Assembly: GCA_964036315.1 (NCBI GenBank)
Contig: OZ038485.1
Location: 77,369,460-77,433,459, forward strand
Origin: Acanthosepion esculentum
Taxonomy: Eukaryota; Mollusca; Cephalopoda; Sepiida; Sepiidae
Reading direction: 5' to 3'
DNA length: 64,000 bases
Shown here one piece after another: positions 45,835 through 57,888 of this stretch. The position numbers and the translations under genes are program-made. The first letter of the stretch is position 1, and every line of letters begins with the position of its first letter. Under the pieces are notes generated by a model, which had not been told where the DNA came from, searched no databases, and worked only from the letters and a program-made list of their open reading frames with translations.

Positions 45835-46280
45835 AATAAACAAAAATTATGTAAAATTTATCAAGAATATATGTAATAACAATATTGTAATAACTCACTT
45901 ACACAAAGACACAAATAAGTTACAGATTGGAAAAGGAGTAAGACAAAGGAGATGGTTTTGTCTAAATTATTTACAGCATAACTTGAAGGTATCTTGTGGA
46001 AAATTAACTAAAAAGGAATGGGGGTAAACATAAACAGAGAATACTTAAACAATTTACAATTTACTGATGACCTTTTACTAATGTCAGAATCATTAGATGA
46101 ATTACAAAAATGCAAAATGACATGAATAGAGAAAGTCTTGAGGCTTAAAATAAACAGAAATAAAACAAAAGAAACGTTTAATTATAATGTTCCAAAAATA
46201 TCATAAAAGTAGAGGTTGAAAAACTGAAAGATATCCAGAAATATATCTACAGACAACAGGTGAAAACATTAAAGAAAGCC
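45835..46280 (+). pseudogene. second LINE relic with FTDD motif (HmRTE-like)
   Basis: A plus-strand frame reads KLQIGKGVRQRRWFCLNYLQ (motif B region), then, after a stop, REYLNNLQFTDDLLLMSESL with FTDD for the catalytic YxDD (about 46048-46085), and later LRLKINRNKTKE. This resembles the GVRQGD...LRFADD...LKMN..KTK layout of HmRTE-type endonuclease-reverse transcriptases. It is a different family from family A and from the element just upstream. Confidence 0.7.
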
Positions 46281-46408
46281 CTTTAAAATGAAATAAAACA
46301 ACAAATAATGTTTGTTTTGAAAGCATTTAATGAAAATAGAGATTTAATGAAAAATAACCAGCCATTATGTATACAATGAAAACAAGATACGGAAGTCTGC
46401 TGATAAAA

Positions 46409-46458
46409 GAATATCACGGTCACAGTTGTCTCTGTGACGACTGTGACAGTGATATTCT
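46409..46458. repeat. 22-bp imperfect inverted repeat
   Basis: gaatatcacggtcacagttg followed by tc pairs with gacgactgtgacagtgatat followed by tc across a loop of about six bases, with two mismatches. The flanks aaaa/tttt extend the stem. Confidence 0.85.
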
Positions 46459-46599
46459 TTTGAAATCGAGAAAGGCCTTTCTTCATTAGTGAACTCATTA
46501 TGGTGATGATGATAAGTTTTATCTCTCCAATATATTTTTGCAATAACATATATATCATGACCATTTATATACATATACAAATTTTGCTAAATTCAACTG

Positions 46600-48774
46600 A
46601 CAATGTTTTCCTGTTTAATTTTCTATTGTATTTTCCAATTTTTAATAAGCTGTTATACTTCAGATGATTCAAAATTATGGATAACCTGTCAAAAGTTCAT
46701 GTTTTGTTTTGTTTTTGTTCAAGTACTTTTGATATAAAAAACCTTGATATTGTTAGTATGGTAGACAGGGTTTTGTTAGCTGTATCCTAGCTACAATTCA
46801 AATTACTCACAATATATGTACATTTTATAAGTGAATGTATCATGTGTAAAATGGTTACAGTGAGCAAGACTATGCTGAAAAATGTATATTTGGATTAATC
46901 TGGGAATTCTGGGTTTCACTGAAATTAAAATGAAAGTTAATTACCTATTCTCTAACTTATTGATGTATAAACAATAAAATTGAACAACTACACACACATA
47001 CACATTTGTCTGAGGAGCTGTCTGACCAAGAAGAGATTTCTAAACAAATTCTGATGCTTGGTCATTTGGTCAGATTCCAAACAGTGGGTTAAACCAAAAA
47101 CTTTTCACTACCTTCTTGTATTTGCATATACAAATATTCTTAAGCACATTTATCTCTCTATATATGCAAATGCTTTGTCTGTGAGAAAATCTTAAAACAT
47201 CAAAAATGAAATTAATTTCAAAGAACATCCTAACTGTTGATAACTAAGAAAGTATTATTGATTTTGTAAATATTTGGATGTTTATTATATCATCTTCAGA
47301 ACATCTAATACTGTCAAAAACATGAAAATATTAACAAAGTCAGGCACACTTTCTTGTTTGTTAATGAAAGAGTTATTCCTTACTATTTCTTTAGGGTTAC
47401 TTTCATCCTTTACACACCTACCTATGCATGCACTATTCAAGTAAGTAAAGCTTTGACAAGTGCACTTTCATACTTATATTTGTTTGCATTATATATTTGT
47501 ACATATATACACATAAGCTATAAAATGAATGGTATAATGAATATTATATAATAACAAGAATAGCAATTAACATCTTTAGTAATTGCTCAAGTATTTTCCT
47601 TTGTACTCTAAGCAAAATTGAACTACTCTTCTTTGCTTGTTATGCTCATTTAATCTTTTTTGACTGAGAAACATTGAAATTTACTTCATTGAGTTAATCT
47701 GATATTGTTCTTATTTATTTTATATATGGCTAAAACATTTACCAGTTTTTACAGAATGATTGAATTTGAACATTGGTTCATTTCTTTTATAAGTTTTAAC
47801 AGATTTTCATTATAAATCCTTAGCCTAATCTTTTGATTAACAATTTTGATAAATTATCAATTTTATATTGTAAATCATTTGCAATGCTTTTAAAAACTAA
47901 TTTCCCAGAATATTTAATAATTTTTTACCTCATCCTAAATTGTTTTTTCAGTACACATTTACCAAAGATCATCAGCAATATATATTTGAGTTAATTCAAA
48001 AAATGATTTAAGTTAGTTTGCAAAGTAAACAAAATTCAGAAACAACTTTAAGAAATCATTTTTTAATAAAGTAACAAATACTGATCACAAAAATCCATGA
48101 TTTTAATCACCCTTATAAAATAATACTAATTCTTTTAACAGATATTAAAAAGCTTATGGTTTCATATTTTAACAAATCACTGGTTAAATGATATTTAAAA
48201 TTTTAATACTTCTTTAAATTCATTGTAAAAAGATTAAATTGATTTTAGAAATAAATCCTATTCAATTTATGTTCATCCTGTGACAAATCATTACATTGTC
48301 AACAGCTTTGTCCCCTACTAATACTCTTTATTTTCAAAGCACATATTTCCTAACTCCAACTCTAATTAATTCTTGTTCCCTCACAAATTATAAGAATAAT
48401 CTGATAAATAAGTAGGAGAATTTGTTGACATAGAAATTTTCACAAGTCTAACTTAATAAATTCCATAGCTTTAATCAAAATGGGGATAAATTTAATGCGA
48501 TATTTTCTCTTCATACATAAAATAAGCTTGCTTTTACTATTGTCACTAAATTTCTAATATCCTAATCTGATTTGACAAAGGATAATACAAAAACTATCTA
48601 CAAAGCTTTAGTGACAGTATGTATGTTGACAAGTTCCAATGGTGTCCTCAAGTGATTAATACTGTTCCCAGATGAAATGCTTAATTCAGCTTATTTAGGC
48701 AAATGTTAATGGTCATCTTTTAAGATGTTTTAAACAATATACTTTTCGTTTATTACATTCTGCTACATTGCACT

Positions 48775-48776
<2 letters not shown>
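46600..48776. other. AT-rich spacer without genes
   Basis: No coding or repeat family recognised. Open frames are short. Confidence 0.5.

Positions 48777-48842
<66 letters not shown>
48777..48842. repeat. (TA)n microsatellite
   Basis: About 33 TA units. Confidence 0.97.
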
Positions 48843-48844
<2 letters not shown>

Positions 48845-48889
48845 TAAGTATATATATTCTGTCACTCTTTCTCTTCTTCCAAAAAACCT

Positions 48890-49109
48890 TATATTGAAAT
48901 TTTTGTGTTTCTTCCTTTTTTTCTTTCTCCCTTTTAACATTAAAACTTTTCCCTTTTTCTTTTTTCTCTCTCCTTTTTTACCTTTCCCTTGTGTCTGAAT
49001 AAATTGAACTCTATTTATTAATGTAAAACTGGTCTGAAGAGATGGACGTGAGGTCCATGAAATAAATCTATTACCTGACCTGATGGATTTATAAGGATTC
49101 TGTATTCAT

Positions 49110-49112
<3 letters not shown>
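48890..49112 (+). repeat. dispersed repeat family M, copy 2
   Basis: A polypyrimidine run (48890-48992) is followed by gtctgaataaattgaactct, then tttattaatg, gtccatgaaataaat and ggattctgtattcatt leading into (TA)n. It is in opposite orientation to the copy at 9905-10225. The shared polypyrimidine part shows that it belongs to the element. Confidence 0.7.

Positions 49113-49142
<30 letters not shown>
49113..49142. repeat. (TA)n microsatellite
   Basis: About 15 TA units forming the tail of the family M repeat. Confidence 0.95.
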
Positions 49143-49145
<3 letters not shown>

Positions 49146-49983
49146 TAAAACAAAAATAAACAAAAATAGTATGTCTAAATTATTTAATCAAACCTGTTTG
49201 AATGAAACCTGCCTAAATACACAAATTTTAAACTCCATGATCCAGCGGCTCATCACAGCACCAACACTTTGAAATTCAAATGTAACCATGTGAGAAGGCA
49301 AATTGAGATAGCAGAAGACAACAATATTTCATAAATATAGATTGTCAGATAGAAAAGGACATTGGTTTAAAAGAAATTTAATGGAAAATCCAAAATTTTT
49401 ATATTCCAGAAATTGTTGTGGGGAATTACAAAACTTCTTATTTTTTTAATCCATTGTTTTCCTAATGAAGACAACACAGGAAAATTTCTTTATGACTTCA
49501 CCTTGGACTGTTGTATCCAGCTGCTACTTATGTTATCATATAGACTTGCTTGGACTCTAATTATTTGATATGTTGTCCTTTTATTTATTCCTTATGTGAG
49601 TACATAACTGTAGACACAAAATGGGCATGGATATTTAACCATAAAGGCTTGGCTACATTCTAAAGTGTGTTACTTAAAGAATATATAATTTCTAATAACT
49701 TAATTATACATGTTTAAAAGCTTGAACTTTGCAAATGAATGATTTTATATATGTTTTAACTGCTGTGTAATTTTTATCTTTCTTCATAAATTTTAAGAAG
49801 GAATATTGAATCTTATTAATAATTTTCATTCAAAAGAAGTTTTTATTTTATCTGAAAATGATTAATTAATGGGATATGTTATAATAATAGGTCTGCTATC
49901 ATTTAAATCTGTCTTATTTGCTCATATCACCTTAAATCTTAATTTATATGGATTTTTAAAGTTGTTCTTCAAAAACACTACAA
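49143..49983. other. no recognisable feature
   Basis: AT-rich spacer. Confidence 0.5.
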
Positions 49984-50400
49984 CTTACTGCCCAACTCTG
50001 AGTTTTGCAGATATAAATCCACTGCTTAGGTGCAAAATAAATTATTGAATTTATTAACACACACACACACACACATATATATATTTAGTGTATAGAGGCA
50101 GCAGATCACTGTTCAAACATACATTGTTAAATATAACAAACAACAAATGTCTATTATGTTTTATCATGAGCCTTTCCAAGCATCATATAATGCCTTTAGT
50201 TTCAAGTTTTTGTTTTTATTTTCTCTTGAAACTAAAGCCATTATACAACACCTTGAAAGACTCATGATAAAACATAATAGACATTCATTGTCTGTTATAT
50301 TTAACAATATATATCTGTGTGTGTGTGTGATAAATCAATAGATTTATCTTAGTTTTGAAGAACAGACTTATATCTGTGAAACTCAGTTGGTAGCTAAGTC
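49984..50400. repeat. ~415-bp hairpin (long inverted repeat)
   Basis: The arms are about 49984-50204 and 50226-50400, with a loop of about 20 bases. The inner part is almost perfectly complementary: atgtctattatgttttatca on the left faces tgataaaacataatagacat on the right, and tagtttcaag faces cttgaaacta. A CA tract in the left arm faces a GT tract in the right. The outer part pairs less well. It is a foldback-type MITE or a source of long dsRNA. It encodes no protein. Confidence 0.86.
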
Positions 50401-51259
50401 TTTGAGCTTCTTACTCACTGATTTACTAGATAAATAGACAGATAGATATAAACAGTATAGCCATAATAATCAACACTGCCTGTTGACTGTCATTTTCTCA
50501 CTGTCTGCAATTATCACACCAGATATATATTAAAAATAAAATATACCAACTGTATATATTCAGCTTTGAAAGCAAAACATTTTCAGATGTAACCTCAGAT
50601 TTCATGGCTACCAATCTTCCATTGAGCCATTCTCACCAATCTGATATTTTATTTCCTGCCTGTGTTAAAGTCTGTTATGTACTCTTAATATATATGATAT
50701 GAGAGTAAAATAGAAAGTATTGCATACTTATAAACATCATTTATGTTCATAAATTTGCAATACTCTCTATTTATCTATACCAAAGAGAAGAATAACTTAT
50801 ATCTGGTTTAAAATGTAATGTTTTTTTCTCTTGAACAATCGTTATTATAAACCTTTCCAATTTGAGACATTAGTTCTTTTCTTTGCCATAAAGCCATAAA
50901 ATGTCAGCAAACATTAACAGAGTTATCTGAAACCTAATTTGATTATTTTTTAGTCATGAGTTTAGTTGCCATTATTTTGAGAAAAGAATGTTGTGGCTAT
51001 GAACAAATCCAAAAGAGAGGCAAAAGTTCATGACATTTCAATAAGTAATCTCTGATCTTCATCATGCTAACACTATAGATTTCCTCATCAATGAAAATTC
51101 AGCAAAAACAAATAAAAATAATTTTAACATTATGTTATTAATAATATGCATAAAAGAAAAGGTAAAAGTAGAAGTCTAAATAAAATGAATACACACACTT
51201 ATGTAACATACAATATGGCAAATGCTAATAAAGAATTATCTGGAAAATCATATATAATT

Positions 51260-51335
51260 CCTCTTTAAGTGCAAAGTCCCTTTAGGACATGGGTGATTAT
51301 GGCTCTCCACAGTTTCTTCCTTTTTAATATCTTGG
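51260..51335 (-). pseudogene. LINE family A, extreme 3' end
   Basis: The reverse complement reads actgtggagagccataatca then cccatgtcctaaaggg, the family A tail. Only the last ~70 bp are present. Confidence 0.65.
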
Positions 51336-51339
51336 AAGA

Positions 51340-51465
51340 GATAGTGGAATGATTACCTCTATGGTTTTGAATTCAGAGTTATCATTTCTACTAGACTGAT
51401 TGCCCTACCAAAGAGCAAAGTCTTCTTCACTATTTTACCCATAACTGAGATGTTTCATGACAAAA
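51340..51465 (+). repeat. dispersed repeat family D, copy 3
   Basis: Blocks ggttttgaattcagagttat, actagactgattgcc, aagagcaaagtcttct and ttttacccataactgag match the copies at 51.9 and 62.7 kb. Confidence 0.6.
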
Positions 51466-51849
51466 AATTGATAGTGATGATTTTACAAGATATGAATTTT
51501 ATATCTTGGCTCATTTTATAAAAGTGTCAGTTCATTAACTTTTCATTTTTATAAAACTCATGATAAATTTAAGATTCAGTTAGTAAATTAATATTTGAAC
51601 ATAGCTAAATGTTTCATACTCTGTTTCCACTGTTGTTAACTCATTTGTGTGATTAAAAAATATATAATACCAGATGAATATCTTAAAAATTATATTACGT
51701 TCATTATTAGTCTCTGAGTTAGTCATATTTATTTATCTTGAAATGTTAGCTTGTGTGCATATGAGTTTGAAATTGTGTGAAAATCTACATATTATGAAAA
51801 TTTTTTATCCACCACTTGAATCTGTAGATTCCTCATAGAGAATAGAGCC

Positions 51850-52130
51850 CAAAGAACAACATCCTTCTTGATGCCAATACAAATTCAGTAGCAAGTTTCA
51901 TAGGGTGGAATTGCTGATTTGAATTCAGAGCTATCCTTCTAAAATGGCTGACAATGAAGGCTAAAGAATGCAGTCTTCCTTGATATTTTGCCCATAGTTA
52001 AATTGGAATGAAGAGAATATATGGATTCATGCCTTTTTAAGGACATTAGTGTGGACACAACAAACTTGGCTAGGTTTTGAACTTGGCTCAACAATTTCAT
52101 TTTTTGCACTGATAACCACTATTCTACCTG
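51850..52130 (+). repeat. dispersed repeat family D, copy 4
   Basis: Blocks gatttgaattcagagctatc, aaaatggctgac, gatattttgcccatagttaa and atggattcatgcc...gtgtggacaca match the family consensus order. Together with copy 3 it forms a direct pair about 500 bp apart. Confidence 0.6.
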
Positions 52131-52139
52131 CATGTCTTA

Positions 52140-53222
52140 CAGTTTTCATACTCCATACCAATTGAAATCAATTCATATTTATATTAACAAAATATGTGAG
52201 ACTAATAATTGTAGTAGCATAGTTAACTTACAAGCCTTAAAAGTAAAGTTATTGTTAGTGGCCTTGTGCCAAAATTAATAAGTTTAAATAATATTTATTT
52301 ATAAATATAAAATAAACTTCTAATCAAATGATAGAAGGTAAGGAGGAGTTGGCTTTTTTAACTGTGATTTTGTTTTTGCTTTTGTGAAAACTAAATGCCA
52401 CTGATGTTGAAAATTTACTCATGATACTAAACACTGGCCTGACAGAATGTATTATTATTGCATTCTCTCACTGCATCTTGACAATTTGGCCTGCTTTCCG
52501 CAAACATACAACCTTCCTTCTTTTTCTGCTAAACTATTTCACTACAAGTTCCATTTTATTTGCTTTTATTTTCATCCAAGCTGCAGCTGTTCAATTGACT
52601 GAGGTAGGTAGTCTGTTGGAATGTTATGCACACATTATAAGCATGTGTCCAAAATATATAATATATAAATGGATTTTCTCATCATATATCTATGTAGAAA
52701 TAAATACCATAAAATATACAGACTAAATTTAACATGTAGATCTAAACTTAGCTAATTTCTCTTTTTTTAACTCTTCTAAACTTTGAATGGATAAAAATGT
52801 CCTCAGTATGGATCTAAGGGCACAATGAAAGTTCTAAATTAGTATGTTGTGTTTATTGAAAGAAAAAGAACAATCCTCTTAAGCGATCATCAATAAAATA
52901 CAATGCAATACAAATTGAAACCAAATCAACTTCAGTACAAAATACATATGTGTAATTATAGAAACATATAAGCATACCCATAACCAAATGAATATTTCTT
53001 CTCATTAACATACAAGTGAGATTATCACTTTGGCATAATTCCATTTTTTATACAGTATTTGATCAAAAAGGAGAAAAATTAATGGAAATTATATTTTTTG
53101 TGATTAAGCCAATTCAGTATTTCATATTGTTCTGTGCCAAAAAAAAAATAGAATGGTAACAATAAGTATATAATGGAACATTGTTTTTTGTTGATGGTAA
53201 ATATAACAATCTTTATACTAAT
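52140..53222. other. no recognisable feature
   Basis: The 101-codon frame at 52421-52726 is hydrophobic and unrecognised. Otherwise AT-rich spacer. Confidence 0.4.
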
Positions 53223-53227
53223 ATGAC

Positions 53228-53355
53228 TGTGGTATGATTCATTTCCCCCATTAACAGATCTGTCCTGAACACATATATTCAGAACTCTGCTGATATGCAG
53301 AATTCATTAAAGCTTACTGATAAGCAATATGTATTGTCTTAAACAATTCTACTAC
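53228..53355 (+). repeat. gypsy-2 5' LTR
   Basis: Starts TGTGGTATGATTC, ends CTACTACA. It includes gctgatatgcagaatt and aagcttactgataagcaat, shared with the 3' LTR. Confidence 0.92.
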
Positions 53356-53387
53356 AATTTAATAGTCTCATTGTTAACCATTTTAAA

Positions 53388-54190
53388 AATGGCTAATTTA
53401 CTCTGTCCAGAGAAACTTATTGACCATAATACATCTGATGCTGAACTGGAATATTATCATTGAAGAGTAACTTTCATGAACCTCTTGAGTATGTACTTCA
53501 ACCAAAGTTCCAATAAGCTACATTTTCTCACCAAATATGTCTCAGCACAAGTTTACAAGTATTTCATGGACACATTTTCCTATAAAGGGGCTATAATAAT
53601 ACTGGACAAGATCAACATTAAAAAGAAAAATGAAATAGTCTCTAGACACTTGCTGGTTACAAGGTATCAACTGCCTTCAAATTCCATTGACAGATTTTAT
53701 CAAGCTTTGATAAAAATAAGTAAGAACTGTTCATTTTCTACAGTATCAGTGGAGCAATATCAAGCCGAAGTGATATGAGATGCCTTCATGGCTATGGTCC
53801 ACAGATATCCAACAAAGAATACTCAAAAACAGTACCTTAACTTTACAGCAGGCCTATGGCTAGTGTACTAGATTTAGCAGAACAAAATGCTAAAAATTAT
53901 GATACAGTGACCTCTCCACCTATCTCCCCCACCCCTATCATATGAAACACTAGGCTTTTTTAAAATATCAGACTTAACTAAATGCGCATGTTTTTTCTGT
54001 GGGGGCAAGAGACATACAAGGTCATTATGCCACACTAAAAGGGACAAATGTTATACATGTGGAAAGCAGGAGCATTGGGTTAAAGTTTGTAAAAGTAAGA
54101 AAAAAGGGGAGCAAAACAGTAACTTGTTTGGCATCATTGGATGTACTTGGCTGCTTATCAACTACAACAATAGAAGTCACTGCCAATGAA
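53388..54190 (+). pseudogene. gypsy-2 gag
   Basis: Starts MANLLCPEKLIDHN at 53388. After a stop, the 53476 frame gives SNKLHFLTKYVSAQVYKYF, KKKNEIVSRHLLVTRYQLPS and RFYQALIKISKNCSFSTVSV, matching the capsid of mag/CsRn1-like gypsy gags. Two perfect CX2CX4HX4C knuckles follow: CFFCGGKRHTRSLC (53989-54030) and CYTCGKQEHWVKVC (54049-54090). Stops near 53460 and 53776 and a frame change before the knuckles break the gene. Confidence 0.9.
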
Positions 54191-54770
54191 CAGCCACTAA
54201 AAGCACCGATTGACACGGGAAACACAGAAAACTTTCTTAATGCAAGCATTGTGAAACTAAATTTGTGGAAAATTTACCCATGCCTAAACAAAGTGGTGAT
54301 GGCTAGCTCATCTCTTTCCATACAAATACTTGGATATTGTTTAGTTGATCTATAAGTAAAGGGTACTCTATACCAAGGAGTAAGACGTACTAATGAAAGA
54401 TCTATGCTTTGACCTAATATTAGGGCACAACTTCTTATATAAACATTCATTAGGAGAAATATTTTTCAGAGGCTCTAAGCCACCCTTTAAAGTTTTCAGC
54501 CTAACAGCTATGAGAATGCCATACCTAGCTCTCTTGAACAATTTAACACCAGATTGTAAACCACTAGCTACTAAATCTAGGCAACACATGGAGGAGGCTA
54601 AATTATTTATCCAAACCAAAGTTACATGTATGTTGAAGGAAGGACTAATCAAATCTAGACAAGCCTTTACTTTGCTGGTTGCCTACCCTCTGCCAAGAAT
54701 AGATCATATGATAGAGAAAATAGCTAAAAATGGTCTATTTATTTACTCTTGACCTTAAAAGTGCCTACCA
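54140..54770 (+). pseudogene. gypsy-2 protease and N-terminal reverse transcriptase
   Basis: The aspartic protease active site is APIDTGNTENFLNAS (DTG at 54212-54220), followed by LILGHNFL. A long linker leads to the RT start: KSRQHMEEAKLFIQTKVTCM, LKEGLIKS and VAYPLPRIDHMIEKIAKNG. A stop at about 54750 precedes the LTLKSAYHHVAIRPSDKPYM block (motif A; the first Asp position is Thr). Downstream RT motifs are barely readable. Confidence 0.87.
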
Positions 54771-55139
54771 TCATGTAGCTATAAGGCCCAGCGATAAACC
54801 CTATATGGCCTTCAAGGCCAGTGGCAAACTCAATTTCACAGAATACTGTTTGGCGTGACTAACGAGGTAGCTAGTTTTCAATGAATAATAGAGCAGATAA
54901 TATCAAAAGAGTACCTGCAAGGCACCTATGTAAATATTTGCAGGAAAAATTGAGTGGAACATGACAAAAATTTTAAATTATTCATGGTGGCTGCTAAAAA
55001 GTACAAGCTTACACTTACCAAGACAAATGTTATTTTAGATGTAAAAATATAAATTTACTTGAGTACATAATAAGTAAAATCAACATAAAACCTGATCCAG
55101 AACATCTGAATCTACTGGTCCCAAAGATTTACCTACATT

Positions 55140-55495
55140 GTGCCATGCATTAGGAATGTTTGCACACATTGGATATCATCTTTTTCAGACAAAATCCACC
55201 CTCTAACAACAGTATCAAACTTCCCGTTATCCCCCACAACAGAGAAAGCATTTAATGAGTTAAAGAGGGGCATAGCAAAAGCTGGCATTACTCTACCCAA
55301 TCATGCACTACCTCTGGTAGTAGAGACAGATGCCTCAGAATGTGCCATAGCTGCCTCTTTAAGACAGTTGGGAAGACACATAGCCTTTTTCTCCAGAACC
55401 CTGTCTAAGAATGTAGGCATTCTGCAATAGAGAAAAAAGCCTATGCTACTGTCAAATAATTGAGGAAATGGAGCCATTATTTGATTGGGTGACAT
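55140..55495 (+). pseudogene. gypsy-2 RNase H
   Basis: A 96-codon frame contains SDKIHPLTTVSNFPL, AFNELKRGIA and LPLVVETDASECAIAASLRQ followed by LGRHIAFFSRTLS, the classic RNase H start with its first catalytic Asp. It ends in a stop soon after. Confidence 0.9.
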
Positions 55496-55600
55496 TACAA
55501 ACTAATTCCAGACCAAAAATCAGTCTCATTCATGTTCAATATGAAAACAACAAGCAAAATTAAAAATGAGATGATGTACCGCCCCAGTAAAGAAAGCTTT

Positions 55601-55603
<3 letters not shown>

Positions 55604-55662
<59 letters not shown>
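55604..55662. repeat. (CT)n microsatellite inside gypsy-2
   Basis: About 29 CT units replacing or separating the region between RNase H and the integrase core. Ser-Leu and Arg-Glu repeat frames over it are artefacts. Confidence 0.97.
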
Positions 55663-55667
<5 letters not shown>

Positions 55668-56068
55668 GGTCTACCCACGTATATTCATTCGGACAGAGGG
55701 GCTTCATTTATGTCCAAATGCATATGGCGATTCCTACAAGGAGTAGTAGTAAGTAGAAAACCCCATATAACCCTCAAGGTAATGGCCAGTGTGAGAGGTA
55801 TAATGGGATAATTTGGAAAACTGTTCACCTAGCAGCTGCTGATAAAGGGGTAGCTTTAGAGAATTGGGAACAATTACTCTCAGAGGACCTGCATGCAATT
55901 AGAATGCGGTTGTGCACAGCTACTAACGCAACACCCCATGAACGATTCCTCTCCTAGATGTTTGACTGGAGCATCCCTACCATCCTGGCTCTTGAAACCA
56001 GGAGTGATATTACTAAAAAGACACAATTCAGGGAATTCTTCCCTATGTAAGAATAAGGCAGGGGAGAA
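55663..56068 (+). pseudogene. gypsy-2 integrase core and C-terminus
   Basis: IHSDRGASFMSKCIWRFLQG carries the second catalytic Asp (55692-55694). In another frame TPYNPQGNGQCERYNG carries the catalytic Glu (55793-55795). Then ENWEQLLSEDLHAIRMRLCT, ATNATPHERFLS and, in a third frame, SLPSWLLKPGVILLKRH give the C-terminal region. The zinc-binding N-terminus and first catalytic Asp are missing, presumably lost around the (CT)n tract. Confidence 0.88.
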
Positions 56069-56200
56069 TGTGCTATGATCCATCTGCCCTATTAATGAAT
56101 CTGTCCTGAACATATATATTCAGGAGAATTCTGCTGATATGCAGAATTTATTAAAGCTTACTGATAAGCAATGCATATTGTCTGAAACAATTCTACTACA
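56069..56200 (+). repeat. gypsy-2 3' LTR
   Basis: 132 bp, starting TGTGCTATGATCC, ending CTACTACA, followed by ATGAC. Confidence 0.92.
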
Positions 56201-56262
56201 ATGACTACAAACAATAGGAATAATAAAACTTTAATTATAGAGCATTGTTAAATGTTTAACGT

Positions 56263-56297
56263 TAGATTCAAAGAGATTCAAAGAGATTCAAAGAGAT
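56263..56297 (+). repeat. short tandem repeat, agattcaaag x3
   Basis: Three perfect 10-bp units followed by a partial unit. Confidence 0.92.
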
Positions 56298-56299
56298 CA

Positions 56300-56790
56300 G
56301 TCAGGCACCAAACAAAAATGCCACTTACTGTACATGATTAAAATGTACCAGGCTTTATTTTATATTGGTTTTATTTTACAACTTATTTCACAAAATGAGA
56401 CTAAATTAGTTCAATTTTATTCTCTCAGTTTAGACTTGAGTATAAATACACAAACGAAAACTGAGACTATTACACATTCATTAAGAGGTTTAAATCCTAA
56501 TAATGACTTCTATATAGTATCTATTTCATAATATATTATATAGGTAGTCAATAAAATTATTCATCTAAGAGTAAATAAAACCAGTTAAAATAAATAAAAC
56601 TAGCTTACAACTTGAAATTTATGGAAATTTCTCTTGTTAATGAAATGAGCTCTATAGGTACTATATAAATATTTTAACCTCCAAAAATATTCTTTTCAGA
56701 TTCTATCTTGTCTGAAGAAGGTATAAGCACTACTGTGCAGAGAAATTTTAAGTGTTTATTTCAAACTCAAAATTTGGAAGATTAAAAATT

Positions 56791-56834
<44 letters not shown>

Positions 56835-57880
56835 AATAATAATAGCAGTATCAGTAGCAGCTGCTGCATTTTTTTGTTGAGGCATGATTGGGATTAAACT
56901 TACACAAAGAAAGATGGGTACTGCATGACAGATTTCAGTTTATGTCCCCACATATGCCTGTCACCAACATCAGATAGTTCTAAGTCCAATTTTTCCCTGT
57001 CATGAAAAGCCTATCATAATTTTGTTTAATAAAATGTAAAGAAAGTAGGGTTAGGTTTATGCTCATTTGAAATTACAATAGTAGATGTTTAAAATGTTTG
57101 TGTTGTTTCTGCTTCCTACATCCATTGTAGATTCTTTGTTGATAGGTAAAATTTTGCTGAAAATTAAAGCATTAACATGATTTGATATCTAACAAAAGGT
57201 TAACATATAGCATCTAAAAGAGAAGATGATATTTAAAGTATAACAAAACCATTTAGTTTTATCTCGCTTATATTCTGATAAGTAATTCTCATTAGAGAAT
57301 CCAGTTCAGATCTCTGTTTAAAATTCTATTTGTTAATATGAAATTGAGTTTGTTTATTGTTTAGAAGTAATTATTAAACTTTAGCCAATTGATTTGAATT
57401 TAAATCAGTTTTTGATTGATTACTGAATGTCCCTTAATTATGCATTCAATAGTTGAATGGATGGATTAGATGAGTTAGTATTTATATTGCTGCATTATAC
57501 CTGTGTATGTGTGTAAGTAACTACTTAGTAAGAAGTATTGATGTAATAGAGATAGTATGAGGAACATCTTATAAAAGACTCCAGTGACTGTTGTCACTAT
57601 GACTAAGAAAACTGAGGTTTTTACATTGGTCCAAAAATGAATAGCCTAAAATTGATGCTCAAGTTCAATTATTAATGCCAATAATGCCTTTTTTATCTCG
57701 TTCTTTTTAATCATATCAGTGATGACCTTATGTCAGTATCCCAAAATCAGTTTAAAACCTTCACTCAGACCAAGTAAGGTGATACTTAGAACATCAGGTA
57801 ATACCATGAAATGCCTTGGACAATTTACTACATCAGTCAGTGATGGTGTTAACAAGCTTATTTCATAACATATATTTGTG
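56300..57880. other. spacer with (ATC)n microsatellite
   Basis: AT-rich. The ATC tract at 56791-56835 could be a LINE 3' tail, but no LINE coding is seen upstream. No genes recognised. Confidence 0.5.
56791..56835. repeat. (ATC)n microsatellite
   Basis: About 15 units, followed by a few ATA units. Confidence 0.97.
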
Positions 57881-57888
57881 ATATACAC

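Larger units (their letters stand above)
53228..56200 (+). mobile_element. Ty3/gypsy retrotransposon with ~130-bp LTRs and ATGAC target duplication
   Basis: The LTRs are 53228-53355 (128 bp) and 56069-56200 (132 bp), both TGTG...TACTACA, flanked by ATGAC at 53223-53227 and 56201-56205. A purine-rich tract (ggcaggggagaa, 56057-56068) abuts the right LTR. The interior runs gag, zinc knuckles, protease, RT, RNase H, integrase on the plus strand, all broken. At about 2.97 kb it is shorter than usual, so internal deletions are likely. The LTRs differ at roughly 15 positions, so it is fairly old. Confidence 0.93.
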
